A stretch of DNA of 64,000 nucleotides. It comes from Marsupella aquatica. Lineage: Eukaryota; Marchantiophyta. The translations under genes and the position numbers were made by a program. A model generated the notes under the pieces. The model did no database searches. It was not told the origin of the DNA and was given only the letters and a program-made list of their open reading frames with translations. Positions within the stretch are counted from its first letter, which is position 1, and every line of letters begins with the position of its first letter. Below, one piece after another: positions 11,101-22,200 of the stretch. The stretch lies in assembly GCA_973895155.1 (NCBI GenBank), contig OZ316894.1:7440001-7504000 (forward strand), written 5' to 3'.

Positions 11101-11406
11101 GAGTATGTCTTCAAGTGTAAGTGGTTCAAAATTCACCTGGTTGGTGATAATCGCACGGTACTTCTTGATGAGTGTGGGTTTACTCGACTGAAGACATCAG
11201 CAACTAGCTTTCAACCATCTCATTGGCAAACATCTGAACCATTTACATTCCCAAGTCACCTTGAGCAGTGTTTCTATATTCCGTACCCACCAGACCTAGA
11301 GTGGTCAGTTGTTATACCGTATGTGCCACGGTCCCGTTCCATTATCTCGGAAAAACCTGACGTTATTATTGTGTCAAATGGAGGCGAGGATGAGGACCAG
11401 GTTTGA
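8138..11406 (+). CDS. CACTA transposase (Tnp2 family)
   Basis: This is the catalytic transposase that excises and reinserts the element. The exons are 8138-9326 and 9461-11406, joined by a GTGAGT donor and GCAG acceptor in phase 1. The coding line opens after an acceptor (CTATAG, 8137) without its own ATG, and the upstream exon 6827-7060 joins it in phase to give 1122 aa. The first internal ATG is at 8159. Exon 1 begins with an acidic Ser/Asp-rich region, then the Tnp2 core (HACVNDCILY, ECPICQEPRY). Exon 2 continues with the HHLLDPMHIEGNV block, a DUF4218-like region (HDYHHLLQHILPVAI to RWMYWLERYM) and a C-terminal DUF4216-like region (YGKIEEI to WFKIHL). No stop or frameshift was seen. Confidence 0.88.
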
Positions 11407-11689
11407 TGCACTAGTAGTAAAACTTGTTGTGGGCCCAGAATTTGACCCTAAACTAACTATCATGGTTTTATTTATATTAACATATTATTTTTCTTCTTTT
11501 GTTTTACAAACACTTAATTGGACTTTGAAATTTCATCTCACTGTTATATATGCAACCTTAGCCGTTTCCAAAGCTATCCTCATGCATGCCACCTTTTTGA
11601 AAACCCTAGCTGTAACCTAAACACATGCATTCTCCATCTTGTAAAGAAACTCTCTCAAACATTTCCATTCTACAAAATTTTCAAACAAC

Positions 11690-12120
11690 TCTCTTTGCAA
11701 AACATTTTCAAGCTTGTCAAGAAGCAACTTCTGAACACTTTGTGAATAACACACCATCGGTAATTGTGATGCCAATGTGTTCTCAACTTTGCGAATCAAC
11801 TGGATTCGGTAACTTGCAACTATTTATGCTTCACAATATTGTGCGAAGCTAATAGGTTCACAATATATATTTGAGTACATTATTATCGCTAAATTATGAA
11901 ACAAAAGAGATCCAAATGTAGTCGCGATGGTCGCGGATCCACAAATACTTTGCGAGACGAATAGTATCTGAAAGAGTTGCGAATTCAATCCGATCTCAAA
12001 CAAATTGCGAGGTATTTAGCTTCGCAACACCATGTTGCGAACCTGTGAGCATGGTTTATTGTGATGCGTGTTTGATCACAAAATATCTGAAGTCGATGAC
12101 ATCGCAAGACCATCCCGGCG
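11690..12120. repeat. CACTA right subterminal repeats (TTCGCAA type)
   Basis: Repeated TTTGCGA, TTGCGAA and CTTCGCAA motifs in both orientations mirror the left-end array and run into the right terminal repeat. The sequence between the Tnp2 stop (11406) and this array (11407-11690) holds no gene I can support. Confidence 0.72.
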
Positions 12121-12131
12121 TCAAAAAAAAG

Positions 12132-12161
12132 CTTTGCAAAAGGGGCCAATATGTAGTAGTG
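12132..12161 (-). repeat. CACTA right terminal inverted repeat
   Basis: Read on the minus strand it begins CACTACTACATATTGGCC and continues CCTTTTGCAAAG, pairing with 2273-2303. The ATT at 12162-12164 is the second copy of the target duplication. Confidence 0.9.
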
Positions 12162-12164
12162 ATT

Positions 12165-12655
12165 GGACTGGACAGAGTCCCTGCACCAACCATTCTCACT
12201 CTCTAGTTACACCTAGTCATATTTGACTGGATATTTCTCACTCTAGTCACTGGCCATTGTAGTTGGATACTATTAGCTCATCACATATGTTTTCTTAGAC
12301 CGTACTTAACACCCTTTTTAGATCGATTAATTGGTGCAATCTCACTTTTTTGTTCATGGGTTAAGTGACTCAAGTCTGGTTAGCCATAGAAGATCCTATG
12401 GCCTTTACATCATCACATTGAATGGAGAATCTGGCAGTTCCCATCACCCTTGGAGCAGAGTACACCAAGGGAGGGGGCTGCATACCATGAGGGCGGAGGA
12501 GGGCACTCAGAAAAAAGGGAGGCAAGGGGGTGCAGGTCTGACCCAAGAGCATTGGAAACAGGGGTGGACCATTGGATTATTTGATGTGACTATCTCTGGG
12601 CTATAAGATCGGACTATCTCTGGGCTATAAGATCTCTTGTCACTAATACTATTGA
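12165..12655. other. Intergenic spacer with a 23-bp tandem duplication
   Basis: No gene is recognised. A perfect doublet of GACTATCTCTGGGCTATAAG occurs near 12586 and 12609, just before the presumed 3' end of the LINE. Confidence 0.5.
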
Positions 12656-12840
12656 CCCGTGACAATTCCTTGGAATATTTAATTTTTATAATTTTGAAAG
12701 CCACGAAAACCCCGTGGCAGGGGAAAGCTATCAGCGTCAGCCAAGGAAACAAAGGAACAACAACCCATACCCAGAACTCCGCAGAGCAAGGGGGCAAAAG
12801 TGGTCCACAAGTGTCAAAAAGAACTCAAAATCCCCAGATA

Positions 12841-15800
12841 TCAAAGTTGGGGGACCAATGTCACCCATCCATCCCTACGGCTAAACCACACCATTCTTTC
12901 CAAGCTCATCATTTCACGCGCTCTCCGTAATCTAGCATATCGTCGATTATGGGGCATGCCCAGTCCCACAGCAGAGACATGATCCGCAGCCTCCGAAAGC
13001 AAAAATCTAAAGTCAAATCTATGAGTACCATCTATCTGAAACATGTGTTCATTTCTGCCAGTCCACAGCTGCCACAGCATCTGGAAGAGAATAAACATTT
13101 TCACTACCTTCCCTGGTTCTTTGCCAGTCGCAGAATCTAAAAGCCTAACTAATCCATCAGGGTAGTCAGCAAACATGCCCCTGAAGCCACCAGCACAGAC
13201 TGACCAACACTTCCTAGCATGTGTACATTGCATAAAAAGGTGAGGAAGCGATTCGCTTACTCCAGGGTAGAGCTTGCAGTGCCCGTTACCCTTGCCAATG
13301 CGAGCAGCCCTCACTCCTGTAAAGAATCCAGAGGCCAGCACCCTCCAAATAAAGGTCTTCGCACGAGTGGACAAATCCGATCTCCAAATACTTGCCCATC
13401 CCTCTCTCCATTCCTCCACCGACTTGCTGGTCCCCTAGGTTCGATTCAGACTCTCATGATCCTCAGTAGTTGGATGCAGCAATTGGTAAGCACGGATGTT
13501 AGTGATTTTGAATTCCTTTAAAACTTCCGGTTTATCCGCCCATCTCCAATATACAGGTCCAGGTGCAAATGCAAACTCACAGGAGTGAATACCCTGTAGT
13601 CTCACAGTAAATTCCCTGCACTTATCCCTATGGAGTAGAGAGAATCCTCTGATGTGGTCCCAACGATCCGAGATATCTCTCCATTCACCCAGCCTCTCAC
13701 TCCATAGATTCTGAATGCACTTGATGCCCAGTCTTCCACATATCTCCATTACTACTATGAAATCTTCATTTGACCAAGCTTGAAATCCTTTCAAGCAGCG
13801 CAAAGTATCCCCCACACTCCATCTTCTAGGAATCCTCCCCCTGGGCACAAATATCAAGTGAGTACGTAGCTCAGCCCAAGCCCTCCATAGGGGTATACGA
13901 TAATCCATGCAGTGCACGTGGGGTGCACAGTAGCAATTTATCTTGGAAGGTATACTCATTCCTGGGTATTACTTTGTAGTTCTCCCAACTAATCAAGTTC
14001 AAGTTAGCTTCAAACATGCGAGCCCATTCCAATGTCGGACAGTCCAGGGCACGAGTGAACCACTTTGAAAGCAAGGCATCCGAATGACTCCTGAACTCCT
14101 TGAATCCAATTCCCCCTTCCATTCTAGGCTGTGCCATTCGAGCCCATGATACCAGTGGGATCTTCCGTCCCCCTTCCGGATTATATCCCCAAAGGAAGTC
14201 TCGGCAGAGTGCTGTAAGTTTTCTCGCTAAACCTGCTGATGCCTTCAGAAACATAGTGTGGTAAATCGGTATTGCCTGTAAGATGTGTCGTATCAAGAGA
14301 GATCTCCCAGTAAATGAAAGTAACTTGTTAGCCCATGAGGAGAGTCTCGTGCCAATCTTATCTAGGCAAAATCTGTGGAGCTGTTCAGTCTTCAGATCCA
14401 CTCCTATTGGAGCTCCCAAATACTTTTGCAGCTCTCCCCTAGCACAAATGATGCAGCCAGTATCTCGCAACCAGTTTGGTATGTTCTCCATTGCCATCGG
14501 AATAACTACCGATTTTTGCAAATTCAATCTTGCCCCAGTAGCAGTTTCGTAGCAATTCAAAATCACCGTTACTAGTTGGAAACCAATCTTAGTGGCCGGA
14601 ATAAACATCCCTAGATCATCCGCAAACAGCCGATAGCAAATCGTAAGTACCGCAGAGATCTGTATCCCCATAAGTCGACCACCTGCCAGCTCCGCATCCA
14701 TATAATCCATTAGAGGTTGAGTCGAAATTACAAATAGTAAGGGTGATAAAGGGCAGCCCTGCCGAACTCCTCGTCTCAGCCCAATGCCACTTGAAAGCAT
14801 CCCATTTACATACACCTGCGAAGTAGCATCAGCTAGTAATGCTTGCACAAGTTTAATAAATTGCCTACTTATTCCGAGCAGATGCGTAGTTTCCCATATG
14901 TACATATGATTCACCCTGTCAAATGCTTTCTCAAAGTCTAGCTTAAGAAAGAGTGATTCCTGTCTATGATTCCTAACCTAGTCACTAGTAAGCCAAGCCA
15001 AAGAGATGTTCTCTAGAATGTTTCTGCCTGGGATAAAGCCAGTTTGTTGTGGGCTTATCAGTTTGGGAAGAATCAGCTTCAAACGCAAAGCCAAAAGCTT
15101 AGCTATCAGTTTGTAGATAGTGTTGAGCATCGTCAATGGACGCCAGTCCTTCAAGAATCTCTTATCAGGCTTTTTAGGAATAAACTTGATTATTCCATCC
15201 TTGATCCTTGCTGCAATGCAACCTGTCAGCCAAAATTCCTGTACCATGTTGATCAGATCCACCTGAATGAAGTCCTAGCAAGCGCGGTACACCTCGATCA
15301 GCTGTCAATCCATCTGGGCCCGGGGCCTTATCGTTGGGCAGCATCCATAATACTTCTTTGATTTCTAAACCAGTCGGCAATCCCTCCAGCCAAGCAAGTT
15401 CAGCAGCAGATAATGCAACCGCAGTATGTGCTAATAGTTTCTTACGAGCTCGTAAGATGTCCACCTATTCTGTCCCGGATGCCTCTACCGGAGCATAGAG
15501 CTCCTCGCAGCATTCGACCACTTCTGTAAGAATTTGTGCAGGGTCAGTTATCTCCCGACCATCGGCCACTACCAGTCTGACCATAGCCTCGCGTGTGCGT
15601 TTAGCCTTAGTAGTAGTGAAATAGAATTTTGATGGTTCATCCCCTTCTCCATCTCACCCTCGCCAGCCTTCTACTATAGTGTGCTTCTTCCAATTCTACC
15701 GCTAGTAGTGTATCTTCTGCATCCACATAATCACGCAGGTCCCCTTCAGAGTGTTCCTCAAGTATTGCTATCTTTAGTGTTCGAAGCTCACTGCGCAGTG

Positions 15801-16764
15801 ACGCCATTGCTACAGTCCGCTCCATGGGTGACGCCTGAAGCTTAATATAGGACTTCCGGAGTAACTCATGTGCTCTTCCAAATGCGAGTAAGGGGTCCGC
15901 TTGCCCTTCCGTCCCAGTCCTCCACGCTTGCTCCAGCGCCCGAATGTTTTCCTTGTTTCTTACCACCTCCGGATTGGCCTTAAAAAGTGACACTCTTTCT
16001 CCCAAGTTCTCCCCGTTCTCAGATTCAACCAACCGAACAGTCATCACTACCGGATCGTGATCCGACAATGCAGATCCACCATCGTGCCAGAGCTCCCTTA
16101 CTCCCGCAGTCCAGTCACCTTGCTCACTAAGATAGAAGCGGTCCAAGCGCGATTGAACCAGGGCACCATTTCTATTTCTGTGCCAAGTGTAACGAGCACC
16201 CCTTCTCAGTCCTGCCATCGCAAACGCATCCACCAAGTTGAATCTCACCTTTAGAAATCTCCAAAATTCCGCTTCCCGTCCCTTAATCAGCGGCGTACTA
16301 CCAGTAGAATCATCTCTCAATTCTGTCATATTAAGGTCTCCACAAATAATCTAGTTCCCCTGTGGCAACATTAGTTTAAGGTCATGCCAGAGAGTGGCCC
16401 AAAGCCTGGAAGAATTTGGGGCATAAATACTCACGATTCCAAATTGAATCTCTCCCCACCTCACAATCGCCCACACTGCTCTGCCCAGATCCGCCCGCCC
16501 CGAATCTATCACCTTCAAGTCCGGGTGGATGAGCAGCGCCGATCCCCCACGTCCATCGTCAGCTTCAGCAGTAACATGCTGATAAGATGGCAGGATAGCT
16601 CTCAATGCAATATCCATTCTGAATTTATCCGCCTTGATTTCTTGTAGAGCCAATATATCAAGCCGCTCCTTACCCGCTGTCACCTAGTTTTTCACCATTG
16701 TCTTCCTGTTAGGCTCGCACAGCCCACAGACGTTCCAAGAAGCAATACGCACATTGTGAGCCAT
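12841..16764 (-). pseudogene. LINE ORF2: endonuclease-reverse transcriptase, inactivated
   Basis: ORF2 would nick target DNA and copy the LINE RNA. From the ATG at 16764 the endonuclease motifs appear in order: IASWNVCGL, LALQEIK, IICGDLN, TWHRNRN, SRLDRFYL and SDHDPV. The reverse transcriptase follows with KAPGPDGL, IPKKPDKRFLKDWRPL, LDFEKAFDRV, GVRQGCPLSPLLF and YRLFADDLGMF. A zf-RVT region follows (FIWRVLASGFFTGVRAARIG, then Cys/His pairs). In-frame TAG stops lie at 16684-16686, 16351-16353, 15465-15467, 15275-15277, 14978-14980 and 13435-13437. Frameshifts occur near 15640, 15295 and 13910. All six stops fall where Trp fits. ORF1 precedes it by about 40 bp. Confidence 0.88.
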
Positions 16765-16801
16765 AATCTTACCAGCTCAGCTCCCTCCCCACTCCACTCT
16801 C

Positions 16802-17245
16802 TTAGATACGCATCCTGCCCCCCGGGGAAAGGCCGCTCATCGCACCTCCCATGGAGCCTCCTACACGGTCAGCAGCCAGCCTTATAGGTGTCACCTCCTC
16901 TGCCTCTACCATCTGTGTATCAGGAATTCGAATAGCAGAGGCGTGCACCTGTGTTGCACCCACCAAACCTTCCATTGGGACCACGCTTTCATCTTCTTGG
17001 ATCTCCACACTGTCCTTACCAGCCAACGGATCTCCCTCAATCCCTGCAATTACCACAGACTCAGGTGAGAACTGTATAGAGCATTGTTTTTTGGATTCTT
17101 GCGCGACTCTATCCTTCTTAGCCAGTGGTGGTGTTCTCTTGTCAATTTTCCTGGCTCGTTCTTTCCCTTTACTAGAGATGTAAGATTCATATTCTGATAA
17201 TTCCATATCAGTGTCACCGTGGTAGGAGTAGGCGTCTTGAGGGTC
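16802..17245 (-). pseudogene. LINE ORF1 C-terminal remnant
   Basis: An open frame (ATG at 17206, extendable to about 17245) of a charged, low-complexity protein tail ends just upstream of ORF2 in the same orientation. The RNA-binding domain and CCHC knuckle usual for plant LINE ORF1 are absent, consistent with 5' truncation. The identification rests on position rather than a domain. Confidence 0.5.
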
Positions 17246-17389
17246 TCACTATATGGAGGACCCCCCCATCACCTGCGACGTTTTCATGCCTAGACCCCCA
17301 TACTTATTAAGTTGATTTTTTTTTCCTCCCTCTTTCTTTCTTCTAAGAGTCTAAAATCCAATTTGTATTGCCCCTATAATTTGTGAAGT

Positions 17390-17785
17390 AAAGTGTCACA
17401 TATCAATATAAAATGCCTAGAAAGAAAAGATAAGTCTATGTCAGTACCTTGTGAAGTCGTATGTCAGACATGGCACGACCTGCAACAGTTCTTGCACCTT
17501 TTTCGACCTTAAACTTTGATCATTTCAATGCATCATTTATATTGTGTACCTAAAAGGTCATCCCAATATAAACCTTACGTGCATAAGTGGGATGGCCTTT
17601 AAGGTCACAACATGAATAATCCATTCCACCCATTGATCACCAATCCCATGCTCCATCCATACTCCATTTAAAACTTCTGTTGAGAGATGTAACATGTGAC
17701 GGAGGGGAATTGAACCCCTAATTGAGAAAGGATCTCAAGTTGCCAATCCGTCACCCCCTATCCTATCCCACTACACCCACTAATA
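17390..17785 (-). mobile_element. tRNA-derived SINE-like sequence
   Basis: On the minus strand (about 17780 down to 17690) a GTGTAGTGGGATAGG box-A-like segment precedes a perfect box B, GGTTCAATTCC. This is the bipartite RNA polymerase III promoter of tRNA-derived SINEs. The body downstream contains AAGGCCATCCCA mirrored by TGGGATGACCTT, a probable stem. No cloverleaf forms, so it is not a tRNA gene. Its 3' end is not defined. Confidence 0.45.
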
Positions 17786-17840
17786 TTAACAAAACAAAAC
17801 ATATATACAGACTCTCAAAAAGTAAACAGTAGCATGACAT

Positions 17841-19161
17841 TCATACCATTGTTTGAAGATACTGATCCAATGCACGTGTATCTATTGGATCCAACACATA
17901 GATACGGTCCATAACCCCTTCTTTCATGGTTAAACTAACACTAGCAATGACCATTTCAATATCCATCCATTTCAAATCAGTGGTATCATATCTGAATTCA
18001 CTTTTGCTCTTACCAATAGGACTATACCAATTTAACAACAATTCACAAATGCTACCTGATTGCCCTGCGAGTGGAGTTGGCCTATCCATCAAATCAATTG
18101 GTGACCGACAATTGCCCCACCTACTACCATACTTTTGTCTCATTTGGACAATTCGACCCAACCAAAAGTATTTCTTACCTGTTGAGATTGCCTCCACCAC
18201 AGCCTTATTCTTTCCTCCCTTTCTTTTTCCAGATCTAGTACTTGGAGCAGGATTATCATCAGACTCAAATGCAATTGCACAATCAGTGCCAACATCAACA
18301 AAACATGAGTTAGGATTGGCTTCTTGCACTTTTCTCTTGCCAGTACTATAGTATAGCACTTGTTTCAACCTTGTCAGCCTATCTTTTGACAAATGCGGAT
18401 TTCCTACCAGCTGGCTTACCAGAGTGGATTTGTAAATCACCTTGCCTTCATAAGTAACAGTAGGCACTACCTTGGTACGATTCTGCACATTAGTTACAGC
18501 ATGGACAACTGATCCGAACACATGCCGAACTTCGTGACCTAATGTCTCAAGCTCATCTGAGGGGTCTACATCAAACTGTATATCATCTCTGTGTACATCA
18601 TCTGAATGCATCTCAGGAACAACAATGGGATTTGGTTCTGTTAACCATGCATCTATTCTATTCAGATCATCCTCAGGATCTTCCAATTCATGAAAATCTC
18701 CAGTTGGGCGAGGATCTATGTCTGGTGGTTGGTGCTCTACTTGCTCCTCAGAATCATTGCAAACAATTGCTTCCTTCAGAACCACCTCTAGTGGCCAGGT
18801 CTCACTTTCCACAACCCAAGGACATGTCCACCATCTCTTTCTAGCTGCTGGGAAAGAACTTCGTGGAGACATATGCAATTGATGCATAAGATCCTTAGCA
18901 GCAACAAAACCTTCTTTAAGGACTGCAACCACTAATTCATTAGTCTCAATGAGAGAATAGTCAAGTAGATTTGGTGCTTCCTCCCCTTCCCCTATAGGAT
19001 GAATCTTCCCCCATACATGATCTTGTTTCTTATGTGAACGACCTATCTTCAAGCCTTCTGGTCCATATTCTAGGGCAGCAAGCCGGTTCAGTCCAACAAC
19101 ACTATCCAACAGAGAGCCAAAATCATAATTTCGCTCATGGCCACTCATGCCTCTGTGATAC
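17841..19161 (-). pseudogene. Unclassified DNA-transposon protein, C-terminal exon
   Basis: A 440-codon open exon follows a TCTAG acceptor (first base 19161). It opens RYHRGMSGHERNYDFG, then has an Asp/Glu-rich middle, a VIYKSTLVSQLVGNPHL block, a Lys/Arg nuclear-localisation-like run and a Trp-rich end (KYFWLGRIVQMRQKYG). I recognise it only as the end of a transposon-type protein whose earlier part lies at 23823-27063; no superfamily can be named. This exon has no internal stop. The junction to 23823 is in phase only in one of three frames, and that frame has a TAG at 23855-23857, so the joined gene is probably not functional. Confidence 0.5.
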
Positions 19162-19268
19162 CTAGACAGGAATCACTCGGCCGGTTAAGTGGGTAAAGCA
19201 GGAAGGCACCCTAGGAACACCTTAGTATAGGGACAAAACAAGGAAAATATAAACAATTAGGGGCAACC

Positions 19269-22200
19269 ATGGAACCCGGGCAGAGGCCGGAGGTAAGGCT
19301 GAGGGTGAAAACCCGATTAGGGTTAGGGCGCGTTAAGCGTCGGCGGCTAGGAAGGATCAACGGGAAGAAGGACCGGCAGAGGAGAGGGGTAAGGAGCGCT
19401 TGCAGGAGATGGTGGCTCATTTGCGAGCACGAACTAGGCAGACGACTACGGGAGGCCAACTACTGTCAGCTGCTTAGGCAAGCACTCGGGGAGAGAGTAG
19501 ATACCGACCATCGACCTAAGGAGGGTATGAGCAACGTCAATCAAGCGGCACATTTCTGGGGATGCCTGTTCGAACGGGCAACTGAGTACATCAAGACTTA
19601 CGAGGACGAGGAGTCAGAAAGGGCAGCTCGAGAACGGCAGGAGCTCGCTCGATTGTGGGAGTTGCAGAAGACGGCTTTCTTAGGAGGCGAACTCATCAAG
19701 GACGAGTTCCTGTGGACGCCTACTTCCAATCAACTCGACGATCTTCTGTTTTGCAAAGACAGCGTCGTCGGCATCCGAGAGGCCATCAAGAACTGCAACG
19801 ACATACACTGGGAATTAAAGGGTAGCACGGAAAGGTGGACCCGGGCAACGGTGCTAGGAGAAACCTCCACGGCAGCAGAGATGAAGAGGAAGGGGGCCGT
19901 CAACGATGAAGCCACCCCGGCAAAAAGAACGAGGTCGGTGGCACCAAAGAAGCCAGCCGAGCAGCAGAGCAGGAGGCAGGGAGAAGCTGAAGAGGAGGAG
20001 GTCGATCCCATCAAGGCCATTCCAACCAGGGATGACACCTGGAAGGGCTGGGCGGCAACCCTACCGGTGGAGGTGCAACTACATTTTGCACGGGAGGAGG
20101 ATGCATGCTTTACGGCCATGCAGACCAAGAAGTACCAAGGCTTCATGACCGGATCCGGCTTGGAGGCCTTTGTAAGATTACCATGGCTGAAGCCGGAGGT
20201 ACCGGAGTCAGACCTATTAGAATTCGTGGGGTCATGGGAACCCGAGACCAATTGCACGAGGATATATGGGAAGGATTTCTATCTTACTCCCAAGGTAATT
20301 GCCGAAGTGTTTGGCTTGCCGATAGGCAATAAGACCAAAGTTGATACCAGGAAGACCTTGCCTGACAAGGAGTTCCGGTCGTTCCCCGGGCCATCAACGA
20401 AGAATGGCTTCTTCCGGAACACCTGCACCAACCCGCACATAGGAGAGATGATCGACTTCTTGCGGGTGACCATGCATTGTAACTTGCCGAGGGCAGAGAT
20501 CGGCAAGGCACAGGTCTACCTGGCAGAAAGGCCAGACCCAAGCCGGGACTACAACGGGTACCTCCTCAACCAATTGAAGAAGATCTTAAAGGAGGAGCAG
20601 CAGGTAATCGGCATGGGGAGCATGTCGCGGCTTGGCTATCACATGCCGCTGTTGTGCCGGTATGCCAGAAGTCAGACTTTTGCCCCGGTACTTCCCCTGC
20701 AGGTAAGGGCACCCGAGGAAGCTCCAACGCCGAGGCCGTTGGCTGAGAAGCCTCAACCACCTGTTAGTCCTACGATCGAGCAGGTGTTTAGGCCCAGGAA
20801 GGAGGACTTGCCGATGCAGCAACCAGGCATGCAGAGTCTGCTGAAACTACTGGAGAAAGAAAAGAAATCGGCATCGGCAACAACAACGGCAACGGCAACA
20901 ATGCAGGACACTACTACAGAGGTAGGCCTACACCGGCTCACAAGAGAAAACCCCTTTGCTGGAGACAAGGAGAGAATCAGGCCGGAATCCAAGCCAGGTG
21001 TTCGAATGTACGTGGGAACCTCAAGCTCCGAATCTGAGGCAGAATTGCCTGAAGCTCCTACCGACGAAGAGGAGAGGGAGAAGCCGGACGTCCAAGAGGT
21101 AGAGGAGGCAGTGGAGGACTGCAGCCATGATAATTCCGGCTATGGGTCGGACCATCACGTTCCAGGAGTAAGGACCTGTGGCCGGTTTGTCCCCACACTT
21201 CCAAGGGTAGTGCGAGGGGACCCCAACCAGCAGAGTAGCCCTGAGTCTCCCCCACCAGATGTTGCTCCCCCGAGCTTCGACGGCATAAAACAGACAGTGC
21301 AGGAATTTCAGGAGCGAATCAAGCAGGAGGAAGAGGCCGCCCTGGCTAAGGAAAAGGATTTACCAGGAGGAGATTGGCCGGAGGACATCAGGCGGCTAGC
21401 CGAAAAAGGAAGCAAACCTCTAGCCACGATTGAAGAGATCCGCAGGACGGCTTGGGAGCAGAGGCCACGATGGGCGATGCCGATCACTTCTACTTACTCC
21501 ACCTACGCTAAGAATAGAGCCATGGAGTATGGTGAGATGTGTGGGGAACTTGCGCTCGGCATCTTTGGAGAGGAGTTGGAGGTAGGACCCTTTTTCCATA
21601 GGGAGCAGTTGGAGAAGCACCAATTAGAAGAAGCGGTGGCTTTAGAGAGAAGCAAGAAGGACGAGGTCATTCGGCGGCTTAGGAGGATGGAAGCCGAGAT
21701 TGAAGATCTAAGGGCGGCCAAGAAAGCCCAAGATGAACTGCGGATTAAACGACATGAGCTGAACATCATGCAGGGGCAGTTGGACACCGCGCAGGCTGAT
21801 AATCAGAATATCAAGGATAAACTGACTCAGACGCAGGAAGAGTTGGCCGACACGATCAAAGAGAGGGAGAAGTGGAAGCAAGAGCTGAAGAATACAGAGG
21901 AGGCCCACATAACAGCCAACAGCCGGGCCATGGCGGAGACCCAAAGAAAGGAATGGGCGTTGAAAGGGGAGCTCGAGAAAATCCGCGGAGCCCTTGAGCA
22001 GAAGGAGGTCGAGTTAGGGAAATCCTATCAAGGGATTATGGCGCTGCAGCAGGAGCTTGCGTCCCTGACGGCCAGCTTCAAGGCCGACCTAAGGGAGAAG
22101 GACGAGATGCTCGAACAGACTTACGCCAAGATGAACCAGATGGAGTCTGTCATCATTGCAGAGCTCGACAAGGAGCTAAGAGCAACCCAGGAGGAGAGGG

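Larger units (their letters stand above)
2273..12161 (+). mobile_element. CACTA (En/Spm-type) DNA transposon, 9889 bp
   Basis: The element starts CACTACAACACTATCGGCC (2273) and its far end, read on the minus strand from 12161, is CACTACTACATATTGGCCCC. Both ends continue with TTTTGC(G/A)AAG, giving a roughly 30-bp imperfect terminal inverted repeat. A 3-bp ATT flanks both sides (2270-2272 and 12162-12164), the target duplication expected of CACTA elements. Both ends carry dense TTCGCAA/TTGCGAA subterminal repeats. Cargo in order: a minus-strand TnpA-like gene, a G-rich telomere-like tract, a plus-strand SET-domain gene and a plus-strand Tnp2 transposase. The ends and Tnp2 frame look intact; the TnpA-like gene is broken, so mobility may need help in trans. 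Confidence 0.93.
12660..17255 (-). mobile_element. 5'-truncated LINE (non-LTR retrotransposon), dead
   Basis: Read on the minus strand: the end of ORF1, then ORF2 with endonuclease, reverse transcriptase and a C-terminal zinc-knuckle region, then about 180 bp of possible 3' UTR ending in an AT-rich stretch near 12680. ORF1 is entered mid-gene near 17250, where an upstream stop and unrelated sequence begin. That is the usual 5' truncation of LINE copies. The exact 3' end and target duplication were not resolved. Confidence 0.85.

Noticed and set aside
17690-17780. tRNA gene (minus strand)
   Set aside because: Box B is perfect, but no cloverleaf or anticodon loop can be drawn.
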